64,000 bases of DNA from CAZNPH01 sp964574985 (GTDB lineage Bacteria > Bacteroidota > Bacteroidia > Bacteroidales > SM23-62), in assembly GCA_964574985.1 (NCBI GenBank), contig CAZNPH010000011.1:1-64000 (forward strand), written 5' to 3'. The notes beneath the pieces were generated by a model, which worked only from the letters and a program-made list of their open reading frames with translations, was not told where the DNA came from and did not search any database. The translations under genes and the position numbers were made by a program. Numbering within the stretch: the first letter of the stretch is position 1; the number at the start of each line of letters is the position of its first letter. Below are positions 59,703 to 64,000 of this stretch, in pieces.

Positions 59703-60299
59703 TTAGTCTCCTCCGATTTTTTTAGGTTCGGCTTCTGAAATGGCCATGGGATATACATCTTTGACTGCATCAATGATTTCCTTCTCGGTAGGTTTCAGGG
59801 GATCAAGGTCTTCATATTTGCGTCCGAACCGCTGCATGCACAATTCATTCCTCAGTTCATTAACGGCAGCGGCCAGTTCATCCTGAACCTCAATATACTT
59901 TCCATAGGTTGTTCCGATATCGTTCTGCAGGGAAATGACCCCCTTGGATACCTCCATATCTCCGAAATACGGTACATTGATGGTCCTTTTCTCGGAAAGG
60001 TCCGCCCGGTTCTCCGGATTGGTGATGAATTCCTTGGTGAGGTCCTTGAGCTGATCGACCTCCACCACTTCTTTTTCCACGAATAACTGGTCATTTTTGT
60101 TGATCAGCACCACAAAAACATTCCTTTCCTTGATCTGGGTGTCGTCCTCTTGTTGCTCCTCCTCAGGCATGGGGGGGAGTAACCGGGAGATACCCGTGTC
60201 GATATCCATGGTGGTGGCCACCAGAAAGAAGATCAGCAACAGAAAAGCGATATCCGCCATGGAACCTGCGTTGATCTCTTGTATTTCTCTTTTTGCCAT
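59703..60299 (-). CDS. ExbD/TolR-family protein (first copy)
   Basis: A 198-residue protein with a short cytosolic start (REIQEINAGSMADIAFLLLI) and one membrane helix that carries the conserved Asp (MADIAFLLL). The following part has an acidic linker (PPMPEEEQQEDDTQIK) and a longer periplasmic domain than the second copy. It forms the ExbB/ExbD proton channel with the upstream ExbB-like protein. The order exbB, small membrane protein, exbD, exbD on one strand is common in Bacteroidota. It is 70 bases downstream of the small membrane protein gene. Confidence 0.9.
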   Translation of the reverse strand: MAKREIQEINAGSMADIAFLLLIFFLVATTMDIDTGISRLLPPMPEEEQQEDDTQIKERNVFVVLINKNDQLFVEKEVVEVDQLKDLTKEFITNPENRADLSEKRTINVPYFGDMEVSKGVISLQNDIGTTYGKYIEVQDELAAAVNELRNELCMQRFGRKYEDLDPLKPTEKEIIDAVKDVYPMAISEAEPKKIGGD

Positions 60300-60369
60300 G
60301 GGTTCAATGTTTGATTACAAAATATGAACGGGGAATAAGGCATATGGATTATGCCTTATTCCATGTATT

Positions 60370-60822
60370 TTATTTGAAAATCTTTGCGATCTCGGTATAC
60401 AATATGGAAAGGATCGCCAGTCCGGCCAGAATATACATAAATATCAGACCGGTCCCCACATTTTTCAGGGTAGAAGGCACGTTATCCGGGCCTTTGTATC
60501 CAGTGATGTTCATTACCTGGCCCGATGCCAGTTGATATGCAACAAAAATCAGTATGGCGGCAATGCCCAGTAGGATCAGTGATTTGGTTGCATTTTTTGG
60601 ATGAATAATGATGTATATCAGCGGGAAAACAACGGATACAAGAGCGGCAATGCCAAAAAGGATATAGGCCCAGGTAAGGATGGTTTCCGTGATGACCGGT
60701 TCTTCTGCCGGTGTTCCCTGTGTTCCCTTAACAAAGCCACCGAAGTAGAACATCCCGACCAGAACAACGGAAACCACCATAATGAGATACTGCAATATTC
60801 TGGTGATTTTATGTAACGTCAT
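60370..60822 (-). CDS. Small membrane protein of the exbB/exbD cluster
   Basis: A 150-residue protein with four predicted membrane helices: ILQYLIMVVSVVLVGMFYFG, TILTWAYILFGIAALVSVVF, SLILLGIAAILIFVAYQLAS and GTGLIFMYILAGLAILSILY. Found between exbB and exbD in Bacteroidota clusters; function unknown. It begins 3 bases after exbB, which suggests translational coupling and perhaps a role in the channel. Confidence 0.78.
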   Translation of the reverse strand: MTLHKITRILQYLIMVVSVVLVGMFYFGGFVKGTQGTPAEEPVITETILTWAYILFGIAALVSVVFPLIYIIIHPKNATKSLILLGIAAILIFVAYQLASGQVMNITGYKGPDNVPSTLKNVGTGLIFMYILAGLAILSILYTEIAKIFK

Positions 60823-60825
60823 GGG

Positions 60826-61644
60826 TTATTGTTTTTTAAGGTTATGCTTTACGAGCAGGTCGATGAGTGAGATGGAAGAATCTTCCATATTGTTGACAAT
60901 GCTGTCGATCTTGGCCACAATATAATTGTAGAAGATCTGCAGGATGATGGCAACGATCAGACCCGAAACAGTGGTGATCAGGGCCACCTTGATACCCCTT
61001 GCAACCAGCTGCGGGGAAACATCACCCGCGATCTGGATGGAATCGAAAGCATCGATCATACCGATAACCGTTCCCATAAAACCAAGCATCGGGGCGATGG
61101 AGATGAAAAGCTGTATCCAGGAAAGGCCTTTCTCCAAAAGACCCATTTGTACACTCCCGTAAGAAATCACCGATTTCTCCACAACTTCAATGCCTTCATC
61201 GGCCCTGTCAAGCCCCTGGTAGAAAATACTGGCTACCGGACCCTTTGTGTCCCGGCATATTTCCTTGGCCGCTTCGACACCACCTGAATCAAGTGCCTCT
61301 TCTACTTTCTTGAGAAGTTTGCTGGTGTTGGTTGTGGCGAGGTTCAGATAAATGATCCTCTCGATGGCCAGGGCAAGGCCGAAAATCAGGGTCAGAAGCA
61401 CAAAACCCATGAAAGTGGCACCGCCTTCAATGAATTTGGTCTTAACCTGTTTGTGCAGTGACAATGCTTCTTCAGCGACCTCTTCCTCTTCTCCGGCAGC
61501 GGTTTCACCTTCAGGCGCCGCAACCGTATCAGCCATTTCAACGGCCTGGGTGTCCCGGGCTTCCTCCTCCTGTGCCGAAACGGGACCTGATATTCCCAGA
61601 AAAAATATCCCGAATACTGCAAGAGATGCAAATAATTTTTTCAT
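60826..61644 (-). CDS. MotA/TolQ/ExbB proton channel protein
   Basis: A 272-residue protein. A signal peptide or first helix (LFASLAVFGIFFLGISGPV) is followed by an acidic region (EEEARDTQAVEMADTVAAPE) and then three membrane helices: GFVLLTLIFGLALAIERIIY, ISIAPMLGFMGTVIGMIDAF and TVSGLIVAIILQIFYNYIVA. These match the MotA/TolQ/ExbB family, including APMLGFMGTVIGMIDAF. It forms a proton channel with the ExbD copies downstream. ATG at 61644 (MKKLFASL) is preferred over codons further upstream. It is the first gene of the cluster. Confidence 0.93.
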   Translation of the reverse strand: MKKLFASLAVFGIFFLGISGPVSAQEEEARDTQAVEMADTVAAPEGETAAGEEEEVAEEALSLHKQVKTKFIEGGATFMGFVLLTLIFGLALAIERIIYLNLATTNTSKLLKKVEEALDSGGVEAAKEICRDTKGPVASIFYQGLDRADEGIEVVEKSVISYGSVQMGLLEKGLSWIQLFISIAPMLGFMGTVIGMIDAFDSIQIAGDVSPQLVARGIKVALITTVSGLIVAIILQIFYNYIVAKIDSIVNNMEDSSISLIDLLVKHNLKKQ

Positions 61645-61750
61645 GATTAAAAATTTGATTAACAAATGAATTTAGCGTTTTAATTTAAAAATTGTTTGGA
61701 ATTTTCGTAAAATTAAAAAAATATGTGAAACATTCATTATTTTTTCAACG

Positions 61751-61840
61751 CGGAGAGAGAGGGATTCGAACCCTCGATTCCGTTTCACACGGAATACACG
61801 CTTTCCAAGCGTGCGCCTTCAGCCACTCGGCCACCTCTCC
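61751..61840 (-). tRNA. tRNA-Ser (anticodon GGA)
   Basis: A 90-base class II tRNA with acceptor GGAGAGG/TCTCTCC, an anticodon loop containing CTTGGAAAG (anticodon GGA, 61804-61806), a long variable arm (ATTCCGTGTGAAACGGAAT) and a T arm with GGTTCGAATCC. CCA is not encoded. It lies between ansA and the exb cluster. Confidence 0.95.
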
Positions 61841-61894
61841 TGACAAAATTTTGGTGCGCCAAATTACAAAAAAAAATCAAAACCTGCATGATCA

Positions 61895-62926
61895 TCAAGT
61901 AATTTCACCCCTAATGGGTTTATTTAAAAGCTGTTTGGTTTTTTCAACGGCAAATTCCCGGCCCAGGAGATACATCATTTTGGTGACGGCTGCTTCGGTG
62001 GTGATGTCATGGCCGCTGATCACCCCGGCCCTGATGAGTTGTTGGCTGGTTTTATAGCGTCCCATCTCCACTTTTCCCTGGTTGCACTGGGTTACATTCA
62101 GCATGATAATCCCCTGCTCATCTGTTTTTTTCAGTTCTTCACCCAGCCAGGGGCTGGTTGGTGCGTTTCCGGCGCCAAAAGTCTCAATGATCAGGCCCCT
62201 CAGATTCCTGGTACGGAGAACGGCATGTACAGCCTCTTTCCCGATGCCGGGGAAAATCTTGAGTATGGAGATCTGGTTGCAGAGTTCTTTGTATGCTTTG
62301 AATTTTCGGTTGTCCCGTGGATACAGGATGTATTCGGAATTGTACCTGATCCTGATCCCGGATTCAGCAAGGGGAGGATAATTGCCCGAAACAAAAGCAT
62401 TGAAATTTTCTGCGTTGTATTTTGTGGTGCGGTTCCCCCGGTACAGCTTGAACTCAAAATAAATGCACACTTCCGGAACAACCGGTTTTTGGTTTTTTCG
62501 GGCCGCGGCGATCTCGATCGATGAGATAAGATTTTCCTTTGCATCGGTCCGCAAGGTGCTTATGGGAATCTGTGACCCGGTGAATATTACCGGTTTTCCC
62601 AGATTTTCGAGCAAAAAACTGAGGGCCGATGCAGAATAGGCCATGGTATCGGTTCCATGCAGGATCACAAATCCGTCAAATCTTTCGTAATTTTCTTCAA
62701 TTATGCCGGCTAATCCGGTCCAGTGGTCCGGATTGATCTCCGATGAATCCACCGGGGAACCGAAAGAGGTTACGGAAATATCATAACCGGACTTTTTTAA
62801 TTCGGGTACATATCTCATGACTTCATACGAATCCAGTGGGGCCGGGGAATATTCTTTGTTTTCGGAGATCATTCCGATGGTGCCGCCGGTATAAATGATC
62901 AATATGGCCGTGTCCCTATTCTTCAT
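61895..62926 (-). CDS. ansA: Type I asparaginase (AnsA-like)
   Basis: A 343-residue cytosolic L-asparaginase that converts asparagine to aspartate and ammonia. Two threonine nucleophile motifs are present: IIYTGGTIGMI near residue 12 and ILHGTDTMAYSASALSFLL near residue 85. IFTGSQIPISTLRTDAKENL and GLIIETFGAGNAP also match. ATG at 62926 (MKNRDTAILIIYTGG) is preferred, since residues upstream do not fit. It overlaps the tatD stop by 11 bases, so the two are co-transcribed. Confidence 0.93.
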   Translation of the reverse strand: MKNRDTAILIIYTGGTIGMISENKEYSPAPLDSYEVMRYVPELKKSGYDISVTSFGSPVDSSEINPDHWTGLAGIIEENYERFDGFVILHGTDTMAYSASALSFLLENLGKPVIFTGSQIPISTLRTDAKENLISSIEIAAARKNQKPVVPEVCIYFEFKLYRGNRTTKYNAENFNAFVSGNYPPLAESGIRIRYNSEYILYPRDNRKFKAYKELCNQISILKIFPGIGKEAVHAVLRTRNLRGLIIETFGAGNAPTSPWLGEELKKTDEQGIIMLNVTQCNQGKVEMGRYKTSQQLIRAGVISGHDITTEAAVTKMMYLLGREFAVEKTKQLLNKPIRGEIT

Positions 62927-63689
62927 CGATCCTGAATATTTTTTTTGCATTGACGGTCGTGATCCGTGCAATTTCTTCCAGGCTCAATCCATATATCGCT
63001 GCTACCTTTTCTGCCGTATGGATCAGATATCCGCTTTCATTCCGTTTGCCCCTGTGGGGATGGGGAGCCAGGTAAGGTGCATCTGTTTCAAGCAGGATAT
63101 GTTGGGGATCTGTCTTTTCCACAACCCTGTCCAGTCCGGAATTCCTGAATGTGACGATCCCGTTGATCCCGATCATAAACCCCATTTCTATGATCTGCCT
63201 GGCCTCCCCGGGTGTACCCGTGAAACTGTGAAAAACCCCCCGGATTTGAAGTCCTTTTAACTCCCTGAGGACAGCCATAACTTCCCTGAAAGAGTTCCTG
63301 ACATGGATCACCAATGGCAATCCGGTTTGGGCGGACAGGATCGCTTGTTCCCTGAATGCCTCTGTTTGTTCCTTTTCTTTGCTCCGGCTCCGGTAAAGAT
63401 CGATGCCGGTTTCCCCGATGGCGTGGAATTTTCTCCTGCTCAGCCAGGACCTGACCATTTCCAGTTCCCGGGGGTAATTTTCTGTAACCGAATTGGGATG
63501 GAGCCCCATCATGGGATAACAGACCCCCGGATATTTGTCTGTCAATGCCAGCAGGGCAGGGGTCGTGCTGCTGTCGATGTTGGGACAAAGGCAGGTTTTG
63601 ATTCCGTTTTTGACGGTTCGTTCCATGACCTGGTCCAGGTCATGGGCGAATTCAGGAAGAAAAAGATGGGTGTGTGTATCGATCAGCAT
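62916..63689 (-). CDS. tatD: TatD family hydrolase (metal-dependent DNase)
   Basis: A 257-residue metal-dependent hydrolase of the TatD type. Motifs: DTHTHLFLPEF (His-x-His), GETGIDLYRS, LVIHVRNSFREVM, GVFHSFTG and LETDAPYLAPHP. It is thought to process DNA in repair and turnover. The start at 63689 is normal (MLIDTHTHLF). It lies 1 base downstream of gdhA's stop and overlaps ansA. Confidence 0.94.
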   Translation of the reverse strand: MLIDTHTHLFLPEFAHDLDQVMERTVKNGIKTCLCPNIDSSTTPALLALTDKYPGVCYPMMGLHPNSVTENYPRELEMVRSWLSRRKFHAIGETGIDLYRSRSKEKEQTEAFREQAILSAQTGLPLVIHVRNSFREVMAVLRELKGLQIRGVFHSFTGTPGEARQIIEMGFMIGINGIVTFRNSGLDRVVEKTDPQHILLETDAPYLAPHPHRGKRNESGYLIHTAEKVAAIYGLSLEEIARITTVNAKKIFRIDEE

Positions 63690-63690
63690 G

Positions 63691-64000
63691 CTATACTGCT
63701 CCTTGAGCCATCATCGCATTGGCAACCTTGACGAACCCTCCTATATTGGCCCCCCTGACATAATTGACCGGTCCGTTCTCCTGCTTTCCGAAATGAAGGC
63801 AGGTTTCATGGATGTTTCTCATGATCTGCTGTAAACGGCTGTCAACCTCATCCCTGTTCCAGGGCAGCCTCATCGCGTTTTGTGTCATTTCGAGTCCGCT
63901 TACCGCAACACCCCCTGCATTGGCTGCTTTCCCCGGCCCATAAAGGATCCCTGCCTCCAAAAAGAGGTCAACTGCTTCCGCGGTACATGGCATGTTGGCC
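63691..64000 (-). CDS. gdhA: NADP-type glutamate dehydrogenase, C-terminal part (cut by window)
   Basis: Only the last 100 or so residues lie within the window: MPCTAEAVDLFLEAGILYGP, KAANAGGVAVSGLEMTQNAM, NYVRGANIGGFVKVANAM. These are the conserved end of the hexameric NADP-dependent enzyme that makes glutamate from 2-oxoglutarate and ammonia. The frame continues to the window edge and the gene begins beyond it. tatD follows one base after the stop. Confidence 0.95.
   Translation of the reverse strand, partial: ANMPCTAEAVDLFLEAGILYGPGKAANAGGVAVSGLEMTQNAMRLPWNRDEVDSRLQQIMRNIHETCLHFGKQENGPVNYVRGANIGGFVKVANAMMAQGAV

Noticed and set aside
1..64000. CRISPR arrays, riboswitches, toxin-antitoxin pairs or phage modules
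   Set aside because: No regularly spaced repeats, no aptamer-like leader that I could recognise, and no toxin or structural phage genes were seen.

Overview
The window looks like chromosomal DNA of a Bacteroidota bacterium, probably Bacteroidales/Marinilabiliales-like. This is inferred from gene content rather than from a marker tree. The signs are an S46 dipeptidyl-peptidase, an IPExxxVDY protein, an ExbB/ExbD/ExbD cluster with a small membrane protein inside it, an lptE-(TPR)-secG block, an acpP-fabF-rnc block, an RprX/RprY-like two-component pair, many sulfatases and glycoside hydrolases with lipoprotein or Tat-type signals, few Shine-Dalgarno sequences, and several promoter boxes of the Bacteroidota TAnnTTTG type.

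Layout. 0-1.4 kb: two divergent, AT-rich helix-turn-helix genes around palindromic operator-like repeats. 1.6-9 kb: an exported sugar-isomerase-like protein, a methyltransferase, a decayed YbjT-like gene, a DoxX-like protein, a decayed YibE/F gene, a tandem class II aldolase and a flippase. 9.1-36.2 kb: mostly core functions (glycosyltransferase, RNase HII, RlmN, S46 peptidase, RNase HI, a SiaB/SiaC pair, KdsB, a sigma-54 activator, LptE, SecG, GroES-GroEL, LepA, two-component system, acid phosphatase, RNase III, FabF, ACP, PurN, M23 peptidase, LeuRS). 36.3-57.2 kb: a divergent thymidylate synthase, then an accessory carbohydrate region (beta-propeller protein, GH9-like protein, tRNA-Arg, sulfatase, GH43, enolase-superfamily dehydratase, GntP permease, GH/FGE-like lipoprotein, GH127, GH78, sulfatase). 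57.3-64 kb: lipid-linked glycosyltransferase plus flippase-like protein, the ExbB/ExbD cluster, tRNA-Ser, asparaginase, TatD and the end of gdhA.

The carbohydrate genes suggest breakdown of a sulfated, rhamnose- and arabinose/xylose-containing polysaccharide, with aldonate-type sugars taken up by GntP. No SusC/SusD pair is present, so this is not a classical PUL.

The most striking feature is gene erosion by deletion. At least seven loci (YbjT-like, YibE/F, DUF4965-type glutaminase, IS4 transposase, FGE-like domain, GH127, sulfatase) keep recognisable ends but have lost internal or terminal blocks of about 20 to several hundred bases, along with frameshifts and nonsense codons. Between 40.9 and 43.8 kb, pieces of a glutaminase, an XRE regulator, an IS4 element and an alpha/beta hydrolase are joined end to end. 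Other points worth a second look are a tandem aldolase whose second domain has lost its metal-binding histidines, a GH9-like protein without the usual catalytic base, a small dispersed repeat, and a possible 32-residue ORF.
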